The position numbers were made by a program, and so were the translations under genes. The notes beneath the pieces were generated by a model. The model made no database searches. It saw nothing but the letters and a program-made list of their open reading frames with translations, and was not told the DNA's origin. 64,000 nt of DNA, taken from NCBI RefSeq assembly GCF_000526515.1, contig NZ_JAGF01000001.1, positions 2,480,001 to 2,544,000 of the forward strand. The letters are read 5' to 3'. This stretch comes from Cellulomonas sp. KRMCY2 (GTDB taxonomy: Bacteria > Actinomycetota > Actinomycetes > Actinomycetales > Cellulomonadaceae). How positions within the stretch are numbered: the first letter of the stretch is position 1; each line of letters starts with the position of its first letter. This document shows positions 45,221 to 53,435 of the stretch, piece by piece.

Positions 45221-46551
45221 TCATGAAGCCGGGTCTGCTGCCCGTCCACCTCGAAGACGTCCCGAGCGAGACGTTCGTCCGCCAGCTCGGCAAGCTCAAG
45301 GAGCTGACGAGCGAGCTCGTCGACTGGCTCGAGCCCGCGCACATCGACCGCCCGGTCCCCGCCGGGACGAGTGCTGTCGTCGTGCCGGACCTCAGTGGTC
45401 TGGCGTACCGCATGGTCGACTCGTTCCGCCGGATCGATGTGCCGATCCTGCTCCTGTCGACCGAGTTCGGCAGCGTCCTGATGTGGGACTGGGAGATCCG
45501 CGACCACCTGCGCCGCAAGGGCGTCGCCACGATCGCACCGACCTCCCTGACCGAGTGCGAGGACGTCTGCCGCACGCTCGCCACCCAGAAGACCCTCCGG
45601 CACTCCTCGATGCTCGCCTACCAGGACGACCTCGGTGCCGGCATGCAGCCGGACATCTTCAAGCGGTTCTACTGGTGGGAGGACGAGTGCGTCCTCGACC
45701 TGCAGAAGGCCTTCGGGGTACGCGTCGAGCGGCGCAGCTTCCACGACCTCGCCGCGCGTGCGGCCGCCGTGCCGGACGCCCGGGTCGAGGCCGCCTGGGA
45801 CCGCCTGTCGGCCCGCACGCCCATCGTCGGCCTGGCCCCCAGAGGCAGGGCGGACGCCCTGCGGCTGTACGTCGCGCTCGGCGACGAGCTCGACGAGACC
45901 GGCGACGTCATCGCGGCCGGCATCAACTGCCTGAACGAGTCGACGACGTCTCCCACGACGCCGTGCCTGGCCTGGAACCTGCTCTTCGAGGAGCGCGGCC
46001 TGATGTGGGGCTGCGAGGCCGACCTGACCTCGATGATCACCAAGACGCTGGTGCACAAGTCGCTCAAGGCCCCGGTCATGATGACCAACCTGTACCCCTA
46101 TCTGATGGGCCAGGCCGCGCTCGCGCACGAGCGCATCCCGTTCTTCCCCCCGGTCGACGAGGAGCCCGAGAACCACGTCCTCGTGGCGCACTGCGGCTTC
46201 CTCGGCGTCGTGCCGCAGTCCTTCGCCACCGAGTGGACCTTGCGGCCGCGCGTGCTGGAGATCGTCGACCCGAGCGCCAACGTGATCGACGCGCGGCTCG
46301 CCGAGGGTGCGACCACGATCGTCAAGATCGCCGGCGACATGAAGACGCTGGTGGTCGCCCCGTCCGTCCTGACGGGCTACCACCAGTTCACGAACTCGGA
46401 CTGTCTCAACGGGGCGGTGCTCCGCGTCGAGGACGGCTACCGCTTCGTCGAGAACCTGCCGTCCCATCACGCGATCCTCGCCACGGGTGACCTGGTGCGT
46501 CGCCTCGAGGTGATGTCGAGCGTGCTCGGGCTGGACGTGCTGAAGATCTGA
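45217..46551 (+). CDS. L-fucose/L-arabinose isomerase-family protein (FucI-like)
   Basis: A 444-residue protein with the general layout of the FucI/AraA-like fold: an N-terminal sugar-binding Rossmann part (AVVVPDLSGLAYRMV, PILLLSTEFGSVLMWDWE), a central domain with AGINCLNESTTSPTTPCLAW and GLMWGCEADLTSMITKTL, and a C-terminal barrel with VLVAHCGFLGVVPQSF. Metal-binding Glu/Asp/His residues are plausible in GCEADLTSM and AHCGF. It probably interconverts an aldose and a ketose. It overlaps the dehydrogenase gene by GTGA; ATG 45223 is an alternative start. Confidence 0.72.
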   Translation: MIMKPGLLPVHLEDVPSETFVRQLGKLKELTSELVDWLEPAHIDRPVPAGTSAVVVPDLSGLAYRMVDSFRRIDVPILLLSTEFGSVLMWDWEIRDHLRRKGVATIAPTSLTECEDVCRTLATQKTLRHSSMLAYQDDLGAGMQPDIFKRFYWWEDECVLDLQKAFGVRVERRSFHDLAARAAAVPDARVEAAWDRLSARTPIVGLAPRGRADALRLYVALGDELDETGDVIAAGINCLNESTTSPTTPCLAWNLLFEERGLMWGCEADLTSMITKTLVHKSLKAPVMMTNLYPYLMGQAALAHERIPFFPPVDEEPENHVLVAHCGFLGVVPQSFATEWTLRPRVLEIVDPSANVIDARLAEGATTIVKIAGDMKTLVVAPSVLTGYHQFTNSDCLNGAVLRVEDGYRFVENLPSHHAILATGDLVRRLEVMSSVLGLDVLKI

Positions 46552-46670
46552 CGGCGAGGTGCGCGGAGGTCCGGTGCTGCGGGCGGCGGGCCCCCGGGCG
46601 GGCACCGGTGATGCGGGTCGGAGGTGCCGTCCCGGTGCAGGGTGCACCGGCAGGAGCGGGAGGGAAACAG

Positions 46671-47513
46671 GTGTCGGAGAGCCAGCAGGAGCGCGGTCGG
46701 GTCGTGGAGCTCTTCGACGGGACGACGCTCGACGGGTGGCACGCGGTGCCGCGGCTGCCCGTCGCCGCCTGGCCCGGGGGACCGGCGCCGGACCCCGGTT
46801 CTGCCGAGTACCTGGCGGCGGCGAGCAGCGTCGGCGGGTGGTCGGTCCAGGACGGTGCCATCGTGGGGACCCAGAGCCCCGCCGGCTCGGGTCTCGGTGG
46901 CTACCTGCTCACGGATGACCGGTACGACGACTTCCGGCTGACGTACGAGGTGCGACCCGACTGGCCTGCGGACACGGGCGTGCTCGTACGGGCCAGCGAC
47001 CTGGGCGCCCAGGGGTTCCAGGTGCTGATCGACCACCGCAGGTCGGGGGGGATCGGCGGCTTCTACGGCAACGGCATCGGCGGCTTCCACGCCCTCGCCT
47101 ACGGCGTGGACGTCGCACGGGACGAGTCCGGCCGGCCCGTCGGCCTCGTCGAGGACGACCCGGCCACCACGCTCGAACCCGTCACGGCCGCGAAGCGGGC
47201 CCTGCTCTCGTACGCGGCACCGGCCGAGGAGTTCTTCCGGGCGTGGCGATGGGGCGACTGGAACGAGATGTCCGTCCGCTGCGTCGGCGCGTACCCCGTG
47301 CTGACGAGCTCGGTCAACGGGGTCACGATCTACGAGGTCGACACCGGTGCGATCTCGCACCCGACCTATGACCGAGCGGCCGTCGCGGCACTGCTCGGCA
47401 GGAGCGGGCACATCGCGCTCGAGGTCCACGACAACGACGAGCCGATGGGCGCGGACCGCTGGGCGCCCGACGCGGCAGTCCGGTGGCGCAATCTCAGGAT
47501 CGAGACCCTGTAG
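46671..47513 (+). CDS. DUF1080 / 3-keto-disaccharide hydrolase family protein
   Basis: A 280-residue jelly-roll (concanavalin-like) protein. The family opening ELFDGTTLDGWH, WSVQDGAIVGTQSP, DFRLTYEVRPDWPADTGVLV and the closing VRWRNLRIETL are characteristic of DUF1080, a family now tied to hydrolysis of 3-keto-glycosides. No signal peptide is seen, so it should be cytosolic. GTG 46671 has GGGAGGG 7 nt upstream. It follows the FucI-like gene after a 119-nt gap and precedes a Gfo/Idh/MocA gene, the usual partner that makes the 3-keto group. Confidence 0.82.
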   Translation: MSESQQERGRVVELFDGTTLDGWHAVPRLPVAAWPGGPAPDPGSAEYLAAASSVGGWSVQDGAIVGTQSPAGSGLGGYLLTDDRYDDFRLTYEVRPDWPADTGVLVRASDLGAQGFQVLIDHRRSGGIGGFYGNGIGGFHALAYGVDVARDESGRPVGLVEDDPATTLEPVTAAKRALLSYAAPAEEFFRAWRWGDWNEMSVRCVGAYPVLTSSVNGVTIYEVDTGAISHPTYDRAAVAALLGRSGHIALEVHDNDEPMGADRWAPDAAVRWRNLRIETL

Positions 47514-47613
47514 GCGACGCCGCGGATGAACCTCCGCCGCTCCGGACGGGCCGGCAGCCGTCGGGAGCGGGGGCAGATCGAGCAATGACGACGACGACAG
47601 GGAGAGACCGACA

Positions 47614-48738
47614 GTGACGAGTGCAGTGGGCAGTGCTGGGAACGACATCGGCGGCGCCGGGGGACCGGCCCGGTACGCGGTGGTGGGCAACGGCTGGCGG
47701 GCGGGGTTCTACCTACGGCTCGCGAGGACCTTCCCCGAGCGGCTGCAGGTGACGTCCGTCGTGACCCCGAAGGCCGAGACGGGCCTGGCGGCCGAGCGGC
47801 AGTGGGGCCTGCCGTCCGTGCGCACCATCAGGGATGCGATCACTGGCGACCGGCCTGACTTCGTGGTCGCCGCGGTGCCGTGGTCGGCGACGCCGCGGGT
47901 GATCAGGGAGGCCGTGGCCGCCGACGTCCCCGTCCTGAGCGAGACGCCCCCGGCCGCCGACGTCCCGGGCCTGCTGGAGCTGTGGTCCCAGGTCGGCGGA
48001 TCGGGACTCGTCCAGGTCGCCGAGCAGTACCCGCTGTACCCGGGGCACGCGGCCCGGATCCAGCTCATCAAGAACGGGCTCCTCGGCACGGTCAGCAACG
48101 TCCAGGTCTCCTCGACGCACCAGTACCACGCGATCGCGCTGATGCGCGCGATGCTCGGCGTGGGCTTCGAGAACGCCGCCGTGACGGCGCACCGCAGCGA
48201 GTTCCCGCTCGTCAGCCCCATCGGCCGGGACAGCTGGACCAAGGACCTCACGCCGCTGCCGGCGTGGAACCTCCTGTCCCACCTCGACTTCGGTGCCGGT
48301 CGGACCGGGCTGTACGACTTCACCGACAACCAGTGGCACAACGAGCTCCGCAGCAACCGCATCCTCGTCCGCGGCAGCCTCGGCGAGCTGGTGACCGATC
48401 ACGTCGTGCACGTGCGGGACGAGCTCACCGTGCTGGAGTCCGACCTCGTGCGTCGCCAGCTGGGCGTCGACATGAACTTCGAGGGCTTCGACCTGGACCA
48501 CATCACGTTCGAGGGCGACGTCGTGTACCGCAACGCCTGGCAGGGCGGCCGGCTCGCCGACGACGAGATCGCCGTCGCGTCCGTGCTCGAGCGGATGGGC
48601 GCCTGGGTCCGCGGCGAGGGCCCGGCGCCCTACCCCCTCGCGGAGGGGTGCCAGGACCACATGCTCGCCCTGGCGATGGACGAGTCGCTCGCCGTCGGGG
48701 CCACCGTGCGCACCACGCGTCAGCCCTGGGCCTCCTGA
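47614..48738 (+). CDS. Gfo/Idh/MocA-family protein lacking the EKP lysine
   Basis: A 374-residue member of the oxidoreductase family with a weak cofactor loop (YAVVGNGWRAGFYLRL, residues 21-36). Where relatives have EKP, it reads E110-T111-P112, so the catalytic Lys is absent. The C-terminal domain is complete (WNLLSHLDFGAGRTGLYDFTD, then FEGFDLDHITFEGDVVYRN). It may be a non-redox lyase, hydrolase or isomerase on a keto-sugar, or a structural partner. GTG start after AGGGAGAG; it lies 100 nt after the DUF1080 gene. Confidence 0.8.
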   Translation: MTSAVGSAGNDIGGAGGPARYAVVGNGWRAGFYLRLARTFPERLQVTSVVTPKAETGLAAERQWGLPSVRTIRDAITGDRPDFVVAAVPWSATPRVIREAVAADVPVLSETPPAADVPGLLELWSQVGGSGLVQVAEQYPLYPGHAARIQLIKNGLLGTVSNVQVSSTHQYHAIALMRAMLGVGFENAAVTAHRSEFPLVSPIGRDSWTKDLTPLPAWNLLSHLDFGAGRTGLYDFTDNQWHNELRSNRILVRGSLGELVTDHVVHVRDELTVLESDLVRRQLGVDMNFEGFDLDHITFEGDVVYRNAWQGGRLADDEIAVASVLERMGAWVRGEGPAPYPLAEGCQDHMLALAMDESLAVGATVRTTRQPWAS

Positions 48739-48810
48739 ACGACAGCGCCGCGGGCGACCGGCGGGCGCCGCCCGACGACCGGTCGCAGCGGCCGCGTCCG
48801 GGTGGGCGTG

Positions 48811-48847
48811 TTGACGGTGGCGGACATCGGTATGTAGTGTCACTACA
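48811..48847 (+). promoter_or_regulatory. Promoter plus operator copy 3
   Basis: TTGACG (48811-48816), an 18-nt spacer and TAGTGT (48835-48840). The full 15-bp palindrome TGTAGTGTCACTACA covers 48833-48847. The -10 sits inside the operator in the same geometry as at 37377, which argues for one regulator controlling both transcripts. It drives the VOC-to-GH1 gene group. Confidence 0.75.
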
Positions 48848-48923
48848 AAGCCAGGGCGCCAGCGGCGGGACCTGGCACCACGGGCTGACCGAGCACCACA
48901 CGAGCTGGGAGTGCGATCTGAGC

Positions 48924-49697
48924 ATGGCGATCCACAACGTCCTGATCAATGTCTCGGATGTCGCCCGATCCGCCGACTTCTACGCGCGCCTCCTCGGCGG
49001 GCAGCAGCTCGGGGCGGCGACGGCCGACGGCGCCGTGCTCGACTTCGTGACCGCGACGATCGAGCTCCGGCGGGTCGACGGCGCGGTGCCGTCCACCTGG
49101 CACGAGGACGACCAGCACCTCGGCTTCCGGCACGTGGGCTTCAAGGTGGCGCAGGTCGACCCCCTCGTGGCCGAGCTGAGGCTCGCGGGGGTTCCGTTCC
49201 GCCTCGAGCCGGTCGACGCGGTCGGCGGCGTCCGGATCGCCTTCTTCTTCGACCCCGACGGCACGGTGCTGGAGGTCGTCGAGGGCAACCTTCAGTACCA
49301 CGACGTCGTGGACCGGGACGCCGTCGCGGCCGAGCGCGCGACGGCGACGCCGTCGCGCCCGCGCTTCGACCACGTGGGGGTCACCATCCGCGACCTGGCC
49401 GCGACCGCCGACCTGTACCGGCCCCTCGGCTTCCAGAACATCGGCACGCTGTTCTTCCAGGACGACCCGCGCGGGTTCCGGATCGACTACCTCAAGGGTG
49501 GTGGGTCGGTCATCGAGGTCTTCAGCTTCGACGTCGAGGTCTTCCCGGTACCGCCGCTCACCGACGCGCTCGGCTTTCTCGCCGTCGAGCTCGAGGGCGA
49601 TGCGACGGCGCTGCCGCAGCTGTCGACGGTCGGCACCGTCGCCGGCCGGACGGTGTACGCGGACGCGAACGACTTCGCGGTCATGGTCGGGCGGTAG
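48924..49697 (+). CDS. Two-domain VOC-family protein
   Basis: A 257-residue protein with two vicinal-oxygen-chelate domains (about 3-128 and 138-257). The first has IHNVLINVSDVARSADFYARL, HVGFKV and FDPDGTVLEVVEG; the second has FDHVGVTIRDLAATADLYRPL. This is a glyoxalase/dioxygenase/epimerase fold with metal sites in each half. A role on a keto-sugar or dicarbonyl intermediate is likely from context. It is the first gene after promoter/operator copy 3 and 5 nt before the aldo/keto reductase. Confidence 0.82.
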   Translation: MAIHNVLINVSDVARSADFYARLLGGQQLGAATADGAVLDFVTATIELRRVDGAVPSTWHEDDQHLGFRHVGFKVAQVDPLVAELRLAGVPFRLEPVDAVGGVRIAFFFDPDGTVLEVVEGNLQYHDVVDRDAVAAERATATPSRPRFDHVGVTIRDLAATADLYRPLGFQNIGTLFFQDDPRGFRIDYLKGGGSVIEVFSFDVEVFPVPPLTDALGFLAVELEGDATALPQLSTVGTVAGRTVYADANDFAVMVGR

Positions 49698-49702
49698 GGG
49701 CG

Positions 49703-50652
49703 ATGGCAGCCGCGTACCGGCCCCGACTGCTCGGCTCGACCGGCCTACGGGTCACGGCCCTGTGCGTGGGCGGGGGCCGCTGGGCAGCATGCCGGAGGCC
49801 TTCGGCTACGCCGTCGCCGAGGACGACGCGATCGACCTCGTCACGGCCGTGCTGGCGAGCCCGATCAGGGTGATCGACACCTCGAACGGCTACTCGGACG
49901 GGCAGAGCGAGCGCCGGATCGGTGCCGGCATCGCGCGCGCCGGCGGCCTCCCGGACGACTTCCTCGTCGTGACCAAGGTCGATGCGCGCGACGCGGACTA
50001 CTCCGGTGCGCGGGTGCGGGAGTCGGTCCGGGAGAGCAAGGAGCGGCTGGGCCTCGACACCCTGCCCCTGGTGCACCTGCACGACCCGGAGTTCCACGAC
50101 TTCGGCGACCTGACGGCACCCGGGGGTGCGGTCGAGACGCTCGTGCAGCTCCGGGACGAGGGCGAGATCGGCCACATCGGCGTCGCCGGCGGTGACGTGC
50201 ACGTGATGTCCCGCTACCTCGACCTCGGCGTCTTCGAGGCGATGCTCGTGCACAGCCGGTGGACGATCGTCGACCGCAGCGCGGGAGAGCTCATCGAACG
50301 GGCCGCCGCGAGCGGGGTGGGCGTCATCAACGCCGCGGTCTACGGCGGAGGCATCCTCGCCGATCCTTCGGGCGGCTCGACCCGGTACGGGTACCGACCG
50401 GCGTCGGCGGCGACCCTGGACGCGATCGTCCGGATGAGCGAGCTCTGTTCCCGCTGGGACACCGACCTGCCGACCGCGGCGCTGCAGTTCTCGCTGCGCG
50501 ACCCTCGGGTGGGTCTCACCGTCGTCGGGATCAGCAAGAGGCGTCGCCTCGACGGCCTGCTCGAGGCCGCCCGGGTCGATCTCGCCCAGGAGTTCTGGGA
50601 CGAGCTCGAGACCCTGGTCCCCGCACCGCAGCACTGGCTCGATGCCCGGTAG
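49703..50652 (+). pseudogene. Aldo/keto reductase with a single-base frameshift
   Basis: The ATG at 49703 opens MAAAYRPRLLGSTGLRVTAL then CVGGG, the normal start of a D-threo-aldose-1-dehydrogenase-like aldo/keto reductase. The family sequence continues (PLGSMPEAFGYAV, VIDTSNGYSDGQSERRIG with the catalytic Asp and Tyr, then VVTKVDARD, LVHLHDP, TAALQFSLRDPRVGLTVVG) only in another frame. The break is at 49771-49779 in a run of five G and two C; restoring one base gives an unbroken protein of about 316 residues. It is either a true indel inactivating the gene or a sequencing error in the homopolymer. Confidence 0.85.
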
Positions 50653-50701
50653 GTCCCGCACCGGCCTTCGGTCGGTGCACCCCGACGAAAGGACTGTCGT
50701 C

Positions 50702-50770
50702 ATGCCGCTCGTCCGAGTCGACGCTCGCGTCGCGACCGAGCTCGACCCCGAAGGGGGCCTGGCGTCATGA
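50702..50770 (+). CDS. 22-codon leader peptide coupled to the GH1 gene
   Basis: An ATG with GAAAGGA 8 nt upstream starts a 22-residue frame (MPLVRVDARVATELDPEGGL and two more). Its TGA overlaps the GH1 ATG by 4 nt. The GH1 gene has no good ribosome site of its own, so translation of this peptide probably delivers ribosomes to it. It may be a remnant of a small gene; MPLVRVD recalls tautomerase N-termini, but that is weak. Confidence 0.45.
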   Translation: MPLVRVDARVATELDPEGGLAS

Positions 50771-52158
50771 GCTTCGACCGCAGGGACTTCCCGGCGGACT
50801 TCGCCTGGGGCACGGCCACCGCGTCGTACCAGATCGAGGGCGCCACCGACGTCGACGGCCGCGGGCCGAGCATCTGGGACGCCTTCACGCGCGTGCCCGG
50901 CGCGATCGCCGACGGTCGCACCGGCGACCTCGCCGACGACCACTACCGCCGCTTCCGCGAGGACGTCGCGATCATGGCGGACCTCGGCGTCAACGCCTAC
51001 CGCTTCTCCATCGCGTGGCCGCGGATCCAGGCGGACGGTACCGGCCCGGTGAACCCCGCGGGCATCGGCTTCTACCGTGAGCTCTCCGAGGCGCTGCTCG
51101 AGCGGGGGATCACGCCGTACGCGACCCTCTACCACTGGGACCTCCCCGGAGCGCTGGAGGACCGGGGTGGCTGGCTCGAGCGGGACACCGCTGAGCGCTT
51201 CGGCGACTACTCCGGTCTCGTGGCCACCGAGCTGGGCGACGTCATCACGCACTGGATCACGCTCAACGAACCGTGGTGCTCGGCCTTCCTCGGCTACGCC
51301 TCCGGCGTCCACGCGCCGGGCAAGCGGCTCGGTTCGCTGTCGAGCCACGCAGCCCACCACCTGCTGCTGGGGCACGGGCGCGCGGTACCGGCCATCCGCG
51401 CCGCACAGCCGGACGCGACCGTCGGCGTGACGCTGAACCTGTACTCGATGCGGGCGGCGACCGACAGCGCGGCGGACCGGGACGGGGCCCGACGGATCGA
51501 CGGGCTCACCAACCGGATATTCCTTGAGCCGATCCTTGCCGGGCACTACCCGCCGGACGTCATCACCGACCTCGGCGAAGGGGAGTGGTTCGACCGGAAC
51601 CCGGCCGCGGACGCCGCCGACATCGCCGCGCCGATCGACTTCCTCGGGATCAACTACTACAGCCGGCACACGGTCGCCGCTCCGCCGCTCGGTTCGTCGG
51701 TGACGGGTGCGGCGGCCGGCCTGACGTACCCGGGCAGCGAGGGTCTGCAGCTCGTCGACACGGGCGCGGACCGCACCCAGATGGGCTGGCCCATCCACCC
51801 GGAGGGCATGCTCGACGTCCTCGAGCTCGCCCACGCGTACCGGCCGGACCTTCCGCTGTACATCACCGAGAACGGCTCGGCCTATCCGGACGCGATGGTC
51901 GACGGCGAGGTCGAGGACGAGGACCGTCGCCGGTACCTCGAGCAGCACGTGATGGCCTGCGCGGCCGCCCTCCACAAGGGGATCCCGCTCAAGGGGTACT
52001 TCGTCTGGACGCTCGCGGACAACTTCGAGTGGGCGTGGGGCTACTCCCGCAGGTTCGGTCTCGTGCATGTCGACTACTCGACGCAGAAGCGCACGATCAA
52101 GCGCAGCGGCAGATGGTTCGCGGCGTTCCTCGGTGGACCGGCAGGTGGTGCGGGCTGA
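50767..52158 (+). CDS. Beta-glucosidase, glycoside hydrolase family 1
   Basis: A 463-residue GH1 enzyme. Acid/base E168 is in TLNEPW and nucleophile E368 in LYITENGSAY; FAWGTATASYQIEG and DNFEWAWGYSRRFGL are typical. The aglycone/6-position region has the Trp-containing motif of free beta-glucosidases, not the Ser-Lys-Tyr phosphate site of the PTS-linked GH1 at 28494. There is no signal peptide, so it acts on imported glycosides in the cytosol. It is coupled to the 22-codon leader and follows the reductase gene. Confidence 0.93.
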   Translation: MSFDRRDFPADFAWGTATASYQIEGATDVDGRGPSIWDAFTRVPGAIADGRTGDLADDHYRRFREDVAIMADLGVNAYRFSIAWPRIQADGTGPVNPAGIGFYRELSEALLERGITPYATLYHWDLPGALEDRGGWLERDTAERFGDYSGLVATELGDVITHWITLNEPWCSAFLGYASGVHAPGKRLGSLSSHAAHHLLLGHGRAVPAIRAAQPDATVGVTLNLYSMRAATDSAADRDGARRIDGLTNRIFLEPILAGHYPPDVITDLGEGEWFDRNPAADAADIAAPIDFLGINYYSRHTVAAPPLGSSVTGAAAGLTYPGSEGLQLVDTGADRTQMGWPIHPEGMLDVLELAHAYRPDLPLYITENGSAYPDAMVDGEVEDEDRRRYLEQHVMACAAALHKGIPLKGYFVWTLADNFEWAWGYSRRFGLVHVDYSTQKRTIKRSGRWFAAFLGGPAGGAG

Positions 52159-52192
52159 GCTGCCGTGCGACAGGGGGTTGTGCCGGGCAACA

Positions 52193-52220
52193 TTTGACTT
52201 TTGCATTCTCACTGTACAAA
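52193..52220 (+). promoter_or_regulatory. AT-rich promoter region upstream of the Gfo/Idh-TIM-barrel operon
   Basis: TTGACT (52194-52199) and TACAAA (52215-52220) are 15 nt apart in a conspicuously AT-rich patch. The patch contains ACTTTTGCATTC, which resembles AACTTTTGTGTC in front of the ABC operon (60120-60131). Both may be bound by the ROK regulator at 58730-59902. Confidence 0.4.
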
Positions 52221-52228
52221 GATGAACC

Positions 52229-53386
52229 ATGCCCGAATCGACTCCAGCCACCATGACGTTCGGCGGTGCTCGACGAAGGTCGACCTCCGGGCTGCGGTCC
52301 GGGATCGTCGGGCTCGGTTTCATCGGCGAGGTCCACGCGCGGGCGGTGCGCGCGTCCGGCGGGACCCTGGCCGCGGTCGCCGACTCGTCGGCGACGGACG
52401 TCGAGGACCTGGCACGCCAGCTCGGGGCCACCCGGGGTGCCGCGTCAGCCGAGGAGCTCGTGACCTCGCCCGATGTCGACGTCGTGCACATCTGCACGCC
52501 GAACCACCTGCACGCCCCGTTGGTCCGGATGGCGCTCGGCGCCGGCAAGCACGTCATCTGCGAGAAGCCGCTCGCCACGAGCAGGGCGGACGCCGCCGAG
52601 CTCGTGGAGCTGGCGCGCGCGGCCGGCGTCGTCGCAGCCGTGCCGTTCATCTACCGGTACTACCCGACGGTCCGGGAGTCGCGGGCGCGCGTCGCGAGCG
52701 GCGCGAGCGGTCCGATCCATCTGATCCACGGCTCGTACCTTCAGGACTGGCTCTCGACCGCCAAGGACCAGAACTGGCGCGTCGACCCGACCCTCGGCGG
52801 CGCGTCGCGCACCTTCGCCGACATCGGGGTCCACTGGTGCGACCTCGTGGAGTTCGCGACCGGGCACCGGATCACAGCGCTCGCGGCCCGCCTCATCACC
52901 GCCGTGCCCGAGCGGGCCAACGGTGCGGGCGTCCCGGCAGCGACGCAGCGGGTGGCCACCGAGGACGCTGCGACGCTCGTCTTCGAGACCGACCAGGGAG
53001 CCATCGGCTCGCTGGTGGTCAGCCAGGTCACGCCCGGACGCAAGAACCGGCTCTGGTTCTCGCTCGACGGCGCCGACACGTCCATGGCATTCGACCAGGA
53101 GCTCCCCGAGAGCCTGTGGGTCGGCAGCCGTGCGAGCACGACGCTCGTCCAGCGCGGTTCGAGCGACATGTCGCAGGACGCGCAGCGGCTGTCGGTCCTG
53201 CCTGCGGGCCACCCGCAGGGGTACCAGGAGTGCTTCAACGGGTTCGTCGCCGACGTCTACGCTGCGGTCGCGGGTGAGGCGCCCGAGGGGATGCCCCGCT
53301 TCGAGGACGGCCTGCGTGCGGCGGAGCTCACCGAGGCCGTCCTGGCGTCGGCGGCTGCACGGTCCTGGGTGGAGACCTCCAGGTAG
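52229..53386 (+). CDS. Gfo/Idh/MocA-family oxidoreductase
   Basis: A 385-residue dehydrogenase. Cofactor motif GIVGLGFIGEVHARA (residues 25-39) and EKP at 112-114 (VICEKPLATS) with catalytic Lys113; the downstream ASRTFADIGVHWCDL carries the Asp/His pair. It probably oxidises a hydroxyl of a glycoside or sugar with bound or free NAD(P)+. It is first of a six-gene operon running to 57982. Confidence 0.9.
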   Translation: MPESTPATMTFGGARRRSTSGLRSGIVGLGFIGEVHARAVRASGGTLAAVADSSATDVEDLARQLGATRGAASAEELVTSPDVDVVHICTPNHLHAPLVRMALGAGKHVICEKPLATSRADAAELVELARAAGVVAAVPFIYRYYPTVRESRARVASGASGPIHLIHGSYLQDWLSTAKDQNWRVDPTLGGASRTFADIGVHWCDLVEFATGHRITALAARLITAVPERANGAGVPAATQRVATEDAATLVFETDQGAIGSLVVSQVTPGRKNRLWFSLDGADTSMAFDQELPESLWVGSRASTTLVQRGSSDMSQDAQRLSVLPAGHPQGYQECFNGFVADVYAAVAGEAPEGMPRFEDGLRAAELTEAVLASAAARSWVETSR

Positions 53387-53435
53387 GACGACGAGGTGGT
53401 GACCGCGGTGCGGCTTCGCTCGACGAGGAGACAAG

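Noticed and set aside
49771-49779. Programmed -1 frameshift in the aldo/keto reductase
   Set aside because: The heptamer reads CGGGGGC in frame, not an X XXY YYZ slippery site, and no downstream pseudoknot is obvious; an indel is simpler.
49681-52650. Minus-strand open frame of almost 1,000 codons
   Set aside because: It is the shadow of the reductase, GH1 and Gfo/Idh genes, which have catalytic motifs on the plus strand.
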